Shown: positions 9,966 through 21,935 of the stretch, piece after piece | Layout: each line of letters begins with the position of its first letter | Position numbering within the stretch: the first letter of the stretch is position 1 | Position numbers and translations under genes: made by a program | The notes under the pieces: model-generated | The model's input: the letters and a program-made list of their open reading frames with translations, nothing else | What the model was told of the DNA's origin: nothing | Databases searched by the model: none | From: Cristatella mucedo | Taxonomy: Eukaryota > Bryozoa > Phylactolaemata > Cristatellidae | Assembly (NCBI GenBank): GCA_009760855.2 | Contig: WPIO01000049.1 | Span: forward strand, 2,684,501-2,748,500 | Length of the DNA: 64,000 bases | Reading direction: 5' to 3'

Positions 9966-11057
9966 TGCGTATGCTGATGTGGGTGCCGAGCAAAAGCTAG
10001 GCTTTCACTTCTATGGGGATGACACTAGAATGTAGCCTTAATCCTTTCAAGCCCACCAGCTAGTGAAATTTTCTCAACTCCCTTGCTGCGTGTCGTTAAG
10101 ATATTCGCACATGCATGGCAGCAAATTTTCTTAAATTAAATGATGAAAAAGCCACTCACTAGTTATAGACTCGTCAACTTTGATTCCGAAATTAGAAAGG
10201 CTGACGCAAACAATTGGCTCTGCCAGAATATCTACTGTTGAATCCCAACAAAATCTAGGTGTCATGTTCCTAAGTGAACTTTCGTTAGAAGACCACATCA
10301 GCTCCACAATCAAGTCTGCCTACTTTTAGCTACATAGCATGGCTAAAATTCGAGGTTTTTAAACTGGTAGACCACATCTAAATTGGTTCATGCGTTTGTG
10401 ATATTCCGTCTTTACTTCTGTAACTCACTTTTTGCTGATCTGCAGGCCTGTGCGATCAAGACTTACAGCAGATGCAACGCTGTGCAGCTGGGCTTGTCTG
10501 TCATTAGTATCGCAGTAACCACATCTCGCCACTTTTCGCAGACCTGCACTGGCTCCCAGTCAGGCGAGGCAATAACTTCAGTGCTTTTTCGATCACTTTT
10601 AGGTCCCTTCATTCTTCGGCTGAGCCTACCTATCAGATCTACTCACCCGCCTGGCTAAGTATCGAACCACCCACTTTCGGAATCTAACCGTTTACCTATA
10701 CCCCGAACAAACCTTAAATCATTTTTTGACCGTACCTTCATTCGTACGTCCCAAAGCATGGAACTCACTCCCCACTCGCGTCACGACATATCTTGACTTG
10801 ACCACATACGTTTAAAAGAAAATAAAAAACGCACCTATTTATCACAGCATTTAGTTGACCCCTGTGATTTAACCTTTATATGCTCATGCATGCTGACACT
10901 GTGAATGTCTTCATAACCATTTCATTCATGCTGTTTATCAAGCATGATGCCACTCACCATTCGATTGCAATTCCTTTGCAGCGAATGTAAAGCGCCTAGA
11001 TAGAGATGAGTTCTCTGAGGGTGCTTCCTCAAGTGCATTATTATTATTATTGTTATC
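9966..11057 (+). mobile_element. LINE-A, 5'-truncated (RT to 3' tail)
   Basis: Starts just before the reverse-transcriptase active site, where FHFYGDDT (about 10000-10025) stands for the family's FYADD. It continues through the C-terminal region (LFADLQACAIK, about 10435-10460) and 3' UTR, ending in (ATT)n. Multiple stops; inactive. It separates duplication unit 1 from unit 2. Confidence 0.8.
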
Positions 11058-11089
11058 AGCACCCTGATGGGCTGGTCTACCTCGGAGTG

Positions 11090-11780
11090 CACACATTATT
11101 TCTCGAAACTTGAGGCCGAGCGGGCGGTCGTCAGCGACGCTCGTAAGTAAACCTAAAACTACTAGCACCTCTGAAGCTGACTGGATTCACCCCCGAGAGA
11201 GTGATCTAGACAGAAAGATACTGTTAACTAAAGAAAGCTCGGAGATTAGCAGAGCTCGAGGTTGTTCCTTACAAGCCCCGTCTATGAGCCGTGGCGACCT
11301 TAATTTCTCATGAAGGTAAGCCGGTGAATCAGGGGCATTTTAAACGGGTCTCTTTAGAATGTTTTGAAAGCACACACGCCAGCTCCTTTGCCGGTTGACT
11401 TTAGTTGCACTGAGATCGTCTTTCACCTTCCTTCATTTGGCTGAAAATGAGGGGTCAAGTTCAGATGGTAGCTCGGAAGAGAGCGGAGCTAGAAGTGGAA
11501 AGAAGCCCATTGAAGCTTTTCTTCCAATGGAGTATGTCGCAAGGTTCCAGTGACGGTGGCAAATGCAACCCAGTTCGAGCAGTAAGTCCTTACTCGCTTG
11601 GCGGGTAAGATCGCCGTCCAGCGTAAGGAAGGCCTCTTGTTGCACACGAGTCGACCGCTCGGTCAATTGAGTTTACCACGAGCATGCTCTGTCCCGGTCT
11701 GAGCATTCACTGACGTCATCTGTTCAACCACACCGAGCGCTCCCGAGAAGCGACGCCTCTACTTCATTGTGTATCGCGCG
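11090..11780 (+). other. 5' flank of opsin copy 2
   Basis: Homologous to unit 3 at about 31270-31900. Both units hold a conserved CTCGTAAGT, a possible splice donor of an upstream 5' exon. No ATG in a supported opsin frame is visible, so the opsin start codon remains undefined. Confidence 0.4.
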
Positions 11781-11870
11781 TCTGTGCCAAAGGCCCGGTG
11801 GCAGCCGTGATGAATGCCACCGGCCTCAAACCTGAGCGTCCGGCAGCTGGTATCAGCCAGGACCAAGTTT
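11781..11870 (+). pseudogene. Opsin copy 2, exon 1 first half (TM1)
   Basis: Matches the first half of exon 1 of copies 3 (31919-32015) and 4 (49600-49690). The frame CAKGPVAAVMNATGL keeps the TM1 Gly-Asn signature (Asn at the 1.50 position). Homology stops at about 11870, where the transposed 5' block begins, and the frame soon meets a TAG. The other half of the exon is at 13245-13332. Confidence 0.65.
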
Positions 11871-11879
11871 CCTTATAGC

Positions 11880-13240
<1,361 letters not shown>

Positions 13241-13244
13241 TAAG

Positions 13245-13332
13245 TTGTGCGAACGACATTTGAATCGTGTTCGCCACGTTTTCCATGTCTTTGGCTTCTT
13301 TTCACGCTCAGAAATGGCTGTCTGTAAGCGCC
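13245..13332 (+). pseudogene. Opsin copy 2, exon 1 second half (TM2)
   Basis: Matches the second half of exon 1 in copies 3 (32050-32138) and 4 (49740-49828), starting at GCGAACGAC (the Asn-Asp of TM2). The next codons are ATT-TGA, a stop where copy 4 has TTC-TGC. A GTAAGC donor-like site is kept near 13325. Non-functional. Confidence 0.65.
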
Positions 13333-14059
13333 TGGGCGAGGCAATAGCAGCAATGGAGGCTGCAATTGCTGCTGCAGTGGCGGCTAGGACGACTGTTAGT
13401 GTGGCCGTGGCAGCCGCAGGTGTTGCCTCGTTGCGTCACTAGAAGAGGGATGCTTGCAACTCTACACCAGCTTCCCTGCGAAGGATCATTGATCAGGCTG
13501 TGAGTACGTGTACCATCGGTCGCTATACTCCTGCACCTGGTCGTGCCAGAGACAGTCGAGGGAGGCAATTAAGTAATTGACGGGAAGGCAGCCCTGTGCG
13601 GTTCACCTAGTGGCGTCTAGCGTCTTCCTTGGGAGGCTCATTGGCCGCTGCTTGCGTGCACCCAGCCTCCCCCTGCAGCTCGCCCCTCCAGACATCGGTG
13701 CGAAAGGCTGTGTTTAGTAGCTGACTCGCAGGCGGTGCTGCTGTTCTGGGCTGTGTGGGCCCAGCGGCTTGCTCACGTGCCAAGCGCTATTGACTAGCCG
13801 GCTAGCTCGTCCACGTTCGGACTATCGCAGTACGATTTCCCATCCAAAATTGCTTTTCAGCGCGACGAGCGGAGCATAGACGATTGCCGGCTGCGTTTCA
13901 GGCACTTAAATGGATTTTTCTTACTTGCGGCTCTGACCTTGAAGCAGGATCGAAGCCGCCTAAAGGGCAATGCTCGGTGCCTCTTAGCGTTCTTCGCTCT
14001 CTTCCCTTTTCTTGCAGTGCCAAAATATGATGCCCTTACTTGTCTCGACACCCTCGCCT
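13333..14059 (+). other. Intron 1 of opsin copy 2
   Basis: Homologous to intron 1 of units 1 and 3 (1086-1480; 33210-33700). No coding sequence recognised. Exon 2 (TM3) is absent: the homology runs straight into the LINE-A fragment at 14060. Confidence 0.55.
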
Positions 14060-14398
14060 TCAAACTCACTTCCGACTTACGTCTCGACATCCCATGAATC
14101 TCCGACATTTAAAAAAATCTGAAACGATTCTATACATCACAGCACTTAGTGTGTCAGTGCGATTCATCCTTTGTGTGCTAACGCTTGCTGACACTATGCA
14201 TGCTGCCGCCAACCATATTTGAATGCTGGCACTGTGCATCTTATCTCTAACTATGTCATGCTTCTAGAAATGGATAATAGTAAAAGTAACCATTCAATCA
14301 TGCTTTCTGTATAGCATGTGTACAGTGCCTAAAAAGAGATTAAGCTTTCTATTTGCCCTATACCAACATATTACAAAAAATAGTATTACTTCGATTGA
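14060..14398 (+). mobile_element. LINE-A 3' fragment
   Basis: Covers the last coding residues and 3' UTR of LINE-A (TGCTGACACTATGCATGCTG, AAAAGAGATTAAG), with a degraded tail. It lies where exon 2 and the start of exon 3 of copy 2 should be. Confidence 0.7.
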
Positions 14399-14514
14399 AG
14401 CACCACAGCCAAGAGTGATAGAGGCACGATATAGGGGTGAATATATTGTGCCAGGAGGATTTGCAGCTAGTGCACACCGCTCCCACTACTTAACATCTTC
14501 CATCCTTCTGACAG

Positions 14515-14844
14515 CTACAGCACACTCTGGATGACCCTGCCCTTGTCGAGGCGCGCGTCTCCTACTAGCTGGAGCCCCACCACACTGCCTGCTCGCACGA
14601 TTAGATGCGAGCGAACAACAAGTCCTTCGTCATCAGTATCTTCTTCACAGTTTTCGCCACTCCGCTCTGCTCGATCGCTTTCTGCTACGGGTTCATACTT
14701 ATGAGCATCCGGCACTCGATGTTGGGGCTGCAATCCGACGTGTTCGTTTCGCCAACGCCTTCACACTAGCAGACGGAGCTCTGGCGTGGAGCCTAGTGCT
14801 CTTCGGCAGGACAGAGCACGCACAAGATCAGGAACGCTACCAAG
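14515..14844 (+). pseudogene. Opsin copy 2, exon 3 (TM4-TM5), broken
   Basis: Homologous to 2100-2431 from the TM4 Tyr-Ser onward; the first part of the exon is missing. A one-base deletion after LPL shifts the frame. In the shifted-back frame the sequence reads SY-stop-LEPHHTACSHD-stop, with stops at Gly and at the Trp of the conserved CSxDW, then an intact-looking TM5 (FATPLCSIAFCYGFIL) and a further stop. The donor AAG|GTGCAC at 14845 is still present. Clear pseudogene exon. Confidence 0.85.
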
Positions 14845-16110
14845 GTGCACATGAGCGCCATGGATGAGTGATCGCTTGGCAGCAGTGCTCATTGTGGTGC
14901 GGGAGCGTTCGAGCCTGCATGTGGCTACCGTCAGTGGTACCTGCACGTGGTCCGTGTGGTACCTTCAGTGTGGGACGAACTGCCAGATGGCCCCCATCGG
15001 TCGACACGAGCCGGTCGGAGGAGCAAAGGATTCCCACTCGCTCGCGGACGCTGGGAGCCGAAAGCTAGCTCTACGATTGCAGAAAGTGAGAAAGCCGAGC
15101 CTGAGAACGCAGAGCGATCGGGGAGCCAAAAAGCTAACCGGGAGCCGAGCAAGGGGACCACTGCAAGAAGGCTACAGAGCCTGGAGCCAAATGTACGTAT
15201 GTTTCTCCGTCCGTGGCTCCGCAGAGCCACGGAGACTGTGCAGGTGTTATGCAGCTTAGTATAGCTCACTCACTTACAGCCAAAGCGGCTTTCGGCACGA
15301 GCTCCGTAGCCAGCAGCCGTAGAGCCTGGAGCCGAGTGCTTCGCTCAGCCTTCACCACGACGCTTCCAGCCGCTGCTCATTGGCGGCGGAAAGTGTCACT
15401 GCTGAAGCGTGCTCGAGCTTGTGAATGACCTCCGAATGGTGTAAATGAAAGACTTAGTGCCGGCCGGTGCCTCTCGATCCATAGAGTCAACGAATCCCAA
15501 CCAGCTGCTAATGCATAGGAACTCCGATCGCTGCCGAGACGTACCCCCCTTATCCGACTTTTTATCCATTTACCGAAAGAGAGCAATGGCGGGCGCTTCA
15601 CTGCCGCCACCAAAGGGCTTCCATCATCGCTGTCGAAGCGACAACTGAACCCAAGAGGGGACAGCTGGCTGAGCGGACGGCCACTTCCGGCGCTCGAGGC
15701 ACACTCATTTCCTGTGGCTAGGCCGCCACAGCTGCAGGGTCAGGGAACGTGCTAGCACAGTCATTAATTGGCGCGAGTTCTCGAAATATCTCGATCGATG
15801 GGACTGAAATACTCAGCAGCTTCGAAACTAATTCAGAGACTAAATATAGCTTTAAAAATGAATCGGGCATCCTAATATTGAAATTAACCAGCAGGCCTAT
15901 GGCACTCTGCCAAATTATTGCGGCTGCTCTATGCTGGCAGCAGGTGATTTTCCATACAGGTTCTCCCGGTCTGTTAGCCTGCCCTACACTAGTTCCTTTG
16001 TTACTGCTGAATATTGTGTATGAACTCCAATATAGCAAGAAATTACAGTGTTAAGGATATTAATCTCGGAGAAAGTCAGCCCTCAGACTCAGCTACACAT
16101 ATCTTATGCC
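14845..16110 (+). other. Intron 3 (5' part) of opsin copy 2
   Basis: Duplicated intron sequence matching 2432-2900 and 5400-6170 of unit 1 without the 2 kb LINE-B, so it records the empty site of that insertion. Several overlapping frames (14864-15264) have no recognisable protein. Confidence 0.55.
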
Positions 16111-16425
16111 ACTATTTATCACACCATTTAGTTGCCCATCCGAATCTTCCTTTGCGTACCTATGCATGCTCAGGCTGTGATTGCTGCAACTTACCATATT
16201 TTCAAACTGACATTGCATTGAGCGTGCTGCCACTAACTAATCGATTGTGCTTCCTGTACAGCATACGTAAAGCTTCTAGAAAGAGATTGAGCCCAATATA
16301 ATGCCCGCGAGACCGAGATTGAGTTCTCTGAGGGTGCTTTATGCAGTGTGTTATTTTTAATGTTATTACTATCATAGTTCTCACAGGGTGCTATAAAAAT
16401 GTATTACTATTATTATTATCATTAT
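16111..16425 (+). mobile_element. LINE-A 3' UTR fragment (shared by units)
   Basis: Equivalent of 6170-6425. It has two successive tail segments (about 16315-16375 and 16380-16425), as if a second LINE-A or SINE tail had joined the first. Confidence 0.7.
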
Positions 16426-16516
16426 GCAGCATTGCTGGCGATACTGTCACACTCAGTGGCTTTGATTGCTTTGAAATGATTCTCTAGTTTTTTCGTCTCG
16501 TGTTTTCCTTCCTGCG

Positions 16517-16668
16517 ATGGCAAACTAGGTAATGTGGTTGCTTTACATGACTTCGGTCCCGAAGTCGTGAGGTCGAACTCTAAAGTTGGCGATCCTTTAT
16601 CGCCACTTCAAGGAGTGGTGATAGCTATAAACGCTCTTTTGTCGCAATATAAAAGATAGTGTTAGATC
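16517..16668 (+). mobile_element. tRNA-derived SINE, family 2
   Basis: tRNA-like head with GTGGTTGCTTTACATGACTT and a degraded B-box (GAGGTCGAACTC), then GGCGATCCTTTATCGCCAC and GGTGATAGC, then GTCGCAATATAAAA. Matches 47240-47410 and 25255-25425, both on the minus strand. Confidence 0.65.
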
Positions 16669-17629
16669 AGCTACTATTATTTTTATCGCGTTAGGTGATA
16701 CAGACTAACAATAATACTGATAAATTAGTTCATCACCCTAAACAAATTACCTGTGTGCAATTTGTGAAAAGTTTCAAAATGATAGTGCTCGGTGGGTACT
16801 TATTCTTGCATGATTTCCAAGGAATTCCCAGGCTCCGCTTGAACAGGCGATTGCGTCTCTTGAACGATTTGGTTTCGGCCGTGGCAAGCAGGGGAAAGCT
16901 CCGAGCGATTGAAGTCGGGGGCAGCCAGATCAGCCACTATTTATCGTTATCGTGTGAGGTGATACAGACTAACAATAATACTGATAAATTATTTCAGCAC
17001 TCTAAAAAATGAATTTTCTCTGAGCAAATTTAAAAAGTCTGAAAAGTTTCAAAATGGTGGTTCGTGGTGGGTACTTACTGTTGCATGATTGCCAATGAAT
17101 GCCGGACAATTCACCGGGGTGAAAGAAAAGTTTTAAGGAGCAGGTATTGTTTGGCTTTTAAAATTTTAAATGGAGACTTGTCGTGCTGTCCATTGGTAGC
17201 TGGTTCCAAATTTTTGCTGTATAGGGTCCAATAGTAGGGTTTCCAGGGGATCTTTGCCATTTTGACACACATCAACTCGACCGAGAGCTACGACCAGCTA
17301 CGAGAGGAACAATAGTTCTGAATGATAGACCTGATCAGGAGATATGAGAGACATAAAAGTGATGGACTAAGGCAACGAAGTCAACGTGCTGCTTTATGGA
17401 GAGATATTGCATGTTAAAGAGCCAAGAATAAGTGGCCGTTTCAAAGTTCGTGATCGAAAAATTCAGCGTCCGAGTTTTCAACTGTCTACAGTTGTATAGG
17501 AAGGAAGACTAGTTACAAGATACAGAAGCAGCTGCTGCAACCCCGTCAGCCACCGCTGCTGCAATACTGAACCGTGGTATAGGTGGTACGGTCACAGCAG
17601 CTGGTTCCGAATATGGCTGAAAGGCTAGT
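16669..17629 (+). other. Intron 3 (middle) of opsin copy 2
   Basis: Contains an imperfect direct repeat: about 16686-16830 and 16935-17085 both run from GTGATACAGACTAACAATA to GGGTACTTA plus TTGCATGAT. The 17060-17540 part matches 6600-6790 of unit 1 and 36140-36620 of unit 3. No gene seen. Confidence 0.55.
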
Positions 17630-18120
17630 TTGCCAATCCCAGAAGTTCACCCACATGCCTTCTTTGGTGAAGGTCTTTCGATGGCTTCCGTTTGATCAAC
17701 AGATTCAGAGCAAAGTTCGTACGCCCACCCACAAGGCCTGCCACGACTTCGCACCTTCATAAAGAGGTGAGCTGCTGAACCAGCCTCAGCCTCTATGCGC
17801 CCACAGGTCCACTGTGGAAGGTAGATTAGCTGTTTCATTCCTATGTGCATAGATCATTAGTGATGCAAGCTTTTCCTTTCTAGGTTAGCAGCTGTATTAA
17901 TCCTTTCCTGCCACCATGAGCTGCCATTTTAATGCTACTCACTATCTTAACTTTCATCCTGACTCAGCTATGCTTCTCAATTTTTCTTTGCTATGCAAGA
18001 AGAAGTCTGGTGGCTAATGCATTCGTACGAAAGCACTTAGACTTTGAGTAGGCTATCGTACGAAGCACTCATTAGTCTTTGAAATGCCGAGTTACAGACG
18101 GGGATAAATTAAATTACATT
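17630..18120 (+). mobile_element. LINE-B 3' fragment (shared by units)
   Basis: C-terminal coding end and 3' UTR of LINE-B (AATCCCAGAAGTTCACCCAC to TTACAGACGGGGATAAATTA). The same insertion is seen at 37235-37450 and as a remnant at 6775-6975, so it predates the duplication. It ends about 100 bases before exon 4. Confidence 0.75.
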
Positions 18121-18220
18121 ATATACTGCTATTTCGCCAATAAGTTCGATTGCCTGCAATACTTCTGCTGCTGCTTCTTCTGCTTAGCTTGCTGATGCTG
18201 TTGCTGTGCCACGTTTTCCG

Positions 18221-18433
18221 GTGGTCATCATTATTGACTCTTTATTTATTGCCTGCTGGTCTCCATATGCCATAGTAAGCTTCTACACTGTGGTCGCCGG
18301 TCAGGCAGCTAGAGTTCCAAGGGCAATCACAGCGGTTCCGGCGATCACGTGTAAGCTGCCACCGCCAGCGAACGGGTTGATTGTGCTCCTCAAGAGCCAT
18401 AACCATAAGGCCCAGCTTCGACTCCTCGTCTAG
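18221..18433 (+). pseudogene. Opsin copy 2, exon 4 (TM6-TM7)
   Basis: The best-preserved piece of copy 2: open from TM6 (FIACWSPYAIVSFY) to TM7 with the Schiff-base Lys (AAG 18353-18355) in VPAITCKLPPPANG, then NGLIV in place of NPxxY, and a stop at 18431-18433, earlier than in copy 1. The acceptor is destroyed: TTTTCCG here against TTTTTAG in copy 1. Because exon 1 is split, exon 2 is missing and exon 3 is broken, the locus is a pseudogene even though this exon is open. Confidence 0.85.
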
Positions 18434-21044
18434 AGGCTGTGGTCCTAATGGTCGCAACGAGGCAGTGGTGATGGCGGCGGCGGCCATGGCCCAGGGCTGC
18501 AGATAAGCCGACGATATTCACGCTCGCCGGATGCTGCTGTATAAGAGCTTGCACCATTCGGCCAGATGTTGTCCACTGACGTCCGTTCAGAGAATGGCTG
18601 GTGCGTCTGGTTCGTGAGACCATTCAAATCCGGATCGAACGTACTGAGGTGGCTAGATCAATGTCTCACGAACAGTGTGTCGTCTCCCAGTCTCGGCAGC
18701 TGAGCATCTTGTAATTCGGCCACAGGCCGTCGTAATAATAGGATCAGGCGCTCACCAGCTGCTTTGAGCGATCGTGGCCTCGACGCCAGTCGAGGTGGAG
18801 CTTTCACTTAGGTTCTGCCTCTCGCCCATCTGCCTAGTTGATAGTCGTTTCGGCATTACACATGCAGTCGTGGGCTCGGCTGAGCACAACGCCGAATGCA
18901 CGGGAAGAGTGGTCACTGTCTGACCGATACTTTCAAGGCATCGTGCTGTTTAAGCACCATTTTCCCGTCTCTTTCGCTTTTCGCTGTCAGCATCACCTCG
19001 GCTGGTGCATGAGAATGTAAATAAGCTGACAATCTCGTAGTCTTAGCAGCAGCGTCTTCTGTCTTGGCGATTGCTGCCAGGGCACTTGCTGACCACCACG
19101 CCTGCTACGTCGAGGCTTCACTCGTTGTTGCCTCACGGCCCTGGCGATGCATCGTCGTGTTAACAGATTGGATGCAAAGTGGGGGCAGCCATCGGCCAGA
19201 GCATCGTTTCTTTGATCTGAAAATCAAGAAAAAGCCGCCGACTCGGCAAAACTGGCCGTCGCTCAACTCGTTGCCTAAACTTAGACCTCGCCAACCGCAG
19301 CTCCGGTTTTCCAAGCTCGGAATAGCATGGACTGAATGCTAATGTTCCCAAGGCGATTTAGTGAGATTCCGCCCACCTGTTTAAAAGAATGCAGTCGGCG
19401 ATATCGTATCCAAAAAATTTGTGCCAGCTGCTAGCGAGCGAAATGCCTGAACTCTGCAGCGGCTGAGCAGCCGAAACCGCACGACGTAAGAATTGATTCG
19501 CACAATAAGGCTTGGCTCACAGAGAATTTAGGTCCTAAAAAAAGGCACGCAAAGCTTGTAAAGCTCTGCTGCTTAAGAGTCTGGAGTTTTGGGGGGGGGG
19601 GGGTGAAATGCAGCTAAAGCCAGAACGTCTCCAAGGGCGTAACCCTTGAGGCGTATTCAAGACCGAAGCTTGGCGGCAGTCCTTTTTCCGATATATCACC
19701 TGCCGGTGCTGCAGGTCTTACTACCGGGAGCTGGCGAACGGATTCGCTTTTTATTCGAGTTCTGCACTACGGCATTGTAATTGAATATAATGGGGACGCA
19801 TCAAACCGGCGGTTGAGGACGCCATACTTTAATGCACACGGTCAATCTGCTGCTGAGAATAACGATGCCTAAATCTAGGATGACCCAAAGCTCATCCACA
19901 ACTGGCGATAATCCACTGCGTCGTCTGGAGGTGATAGAGCAGATAGGCTGTAGAAGCTCTGCAAAATAAAAGGTAGCCCCAAAACTTCTGCACACAAATT
20001 GAAATATAAATTTTTCGTGAGCCGCTTCAGCCAAGAAAACGCTATACTACAGTATTTCTGTTTACAATCTGAGTTCGCACGTTTCATTCAGCATAAAGTG
20101 ACATTCATGCAATCCTGCGGTGAGGGCTGTCTCAACTAGCCTAGCGTTTCAAAATCCCTGCCGGGTGGTCGTCCCGTTGGAGTCATACCGCTTTTGTGTA
20201 ATGACCATAGGCTGCCCCCATCGGCACGCCATAAGACGTTTTGCACGACGGTTGCCCGACAGGAAGGAAGCTGGAAGCTGGGATTGCCAGGAAGCTCCTC
20301 TAGACAAAGGAATTTCAAAATTGCTATTCATTTAAGAATTATGTATGAATTTCTAATGGCAAGCAGGACTCCGAACTCGGCGGAAAGGTCTCAGCTGGGT
20401 TTCGTTAGGAAAGCCGTGTTGCTGTCACAACACTTGAACCGAACTGTCAAGTTGTTTTAGTGGGTATTTTAGATTAGCAATTAAACTACACACGAAAGGC
20501 TATTTAGGCGGGTGAATTTCTCGTAAAGTTGCGAAACTCATGAAATAAATCGATTATGGGCCCAGGTGGGGACTTTTGGTCTTGGAGTCAGAATGAGCTA
20601 CTTTGGCATGGACCAGCCACAGTACTTGGAGGAATCGGTGTGTAGAAATCTCTGGACTGCATCGGGTCCATCTTTTCCGGAACATTTTTGAATTAAAAAC
20701 ATTAACACCATTGATAAGTTCAGGCCGAAAGCATCTATGCACAGCAACAGTGCAGAACAGTAAGCCTAAGCAGCTTCGTTTGCTAAGCATGAGCGTGCCG
20801 CTGGGAAATGCTGTCCCAACTGAACTTTGATCCGGGTAGAGCGAGTCAAAGGAACCGCGGACGGACGGTGTGAGCACATATGTACCGGGTTGCATCCGGT
20901 GGAATGTCAGCGAGTTCCCATAGCTAATACAACTTTATATTTGGTCTTCAATTAGGCGGGTTAAGTGGTCATGTTAATAAGAAAGTCTCGATTGGGTTCG
21001 GTTTCTGAGGCAGCGAAAGAGACGAGTCATGCAATGTAACACTG
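18434..21044 (+). other. 3' flank of opsin copy 2
   Basis: Homologous to 7516-9960 of unit 1 (and 18434-19100 to 37805-38500 of unit 3). It contains a poly-G run near 19590 in a segment shared with unit 1 (about 8370). No gene recognised; frames are not conserved between units. Confidence 0.55.
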
Positions 21045-21176
21045 CTGCCTAGTTGAGCACGTCTGGCTGAGGTCATCGGATCAAGTTCCGAGGAATATGT
21101 GAAGCACCTGAATATAGATTACATTCTCTGGGGTTGCTATTCAAATAAATATATATATATATATATATTTACACAC

Positions 21177-21222
<46 letters not shown>
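21045..21222 (+). mobile_element. SINE family 1 (3' part) with (TA)n tail
   Basis: GTCTGGCTGAGGTCATCGG, then GAAGCACCTGAATATAGATT and a CTATTCAAATA end, running directly into (TA)n at about 21150-21222. The tail has expanded into a microsatellite. Confidence 0.7.
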
Positions 21223-21237
<15 letters not shown>

Positions 21238-21608
21238 ATTGCACTTGATAAAGCGCCCTCAGAGAACTTAATCTCTTTCTAGGCGCTTTACATTTGCTGC
21301 AAAGTGATACGCAATAGAATAGTAAGTAAAATCATGCTTGAAAAACAAACAAAATGAATAACATGGTTAGGGGTTACATGCACTGGGTCAGCATGCAAAT
21401 GTGGTTAGTGGCAGCATGAACAGTGTCAGCACGCAAAAGCACATCGAGGACGAATCACAAGGACCCACTAAATGCTGTCCTAAATAGGTATGTTTTTAAG
21501 TTTCTTTTAAATGTGGTCAGGTCAGGGGATGTTCTGATGCAGGTCGGGAGGGAGTTCCAGGCTGTGGGAGCATACGAGCTAAATGCACGGTCTCCAAAGG
21601 ATTTAAGG

Positions 21609-21612
<4 letters not shown>
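21222..21612 (-). mobile_element. LINE-A 3' fragment
   Basis: Minus-strand copy starting at its (ATT)n tail next to the (TA)n array and running into the C-terminal coding end (reverse of PTAWNSLPTCIRTSPDLTTF-like sequence). It stops abruptly at the (TA)n array at 21613. Confidence 0.8.
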
Positions 21613-21668
<56 letters not shown>

Positions 21669-21794
21669 CTTCATACGAGTGCCCTCTTGTTCTTTCTTTT
21701 TCTCTCTCAATCTCTACCCGTCTCTCTCTCACTCTCAATGGCTCTCTCTCTCTCTCTGTCTCTCTCTCTCTCTGTCTCTCTCTCTGTCTCTCTG

Positions 21795-21890
<96 letters not shown>

Positions 21891-21935
21891 TCTCTCATAC
21901 GATCGCTCTCTCACTCACTCAATCTCTTGATCTCG
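21613..21935. repeat. Compound (TA)n and (CT)n microsatellite
   Basis: (TA)n at about 21611-21666, then a T/C-rich link, then (CT)n with GTCT interruptions to about 21895 and a degraded end to 21935. Long open frames across it are Ser-Leu or Arg-Glu repeats and are not genes. Confidence 0.95.

Larger units (their letters stand above)
505..10030 (+). repeat. Segmental duplication unit 1 (opsin copy 1)
   Basis: This block aligns by eye, with gaps, to 11.1-21.0 kb and 28.6-38.5 kb. Matches: 510-790 with 32540-32880; 1086-1480 with 13620-14030 and 33210-33700 (intron 1); exon 3 and its 3' flank with 14515-15300 and 34655-35060; 5400-6430 with 15410-16430 and 35100-35955; 7249-7960 with 18221-19100 and 37577-38500; 8200-9960 with 19360-21000. 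Homology in introns and flanks as well as exons shows duplication of genomic DNA, not retroposition. Confidence 0.8.

Noticed and set aside
14864-15264. Overlapping frames of 105-131 codons
   Set aside because: They lie in duplicated intron sequence, overlap on both strands and are not open in the other units.
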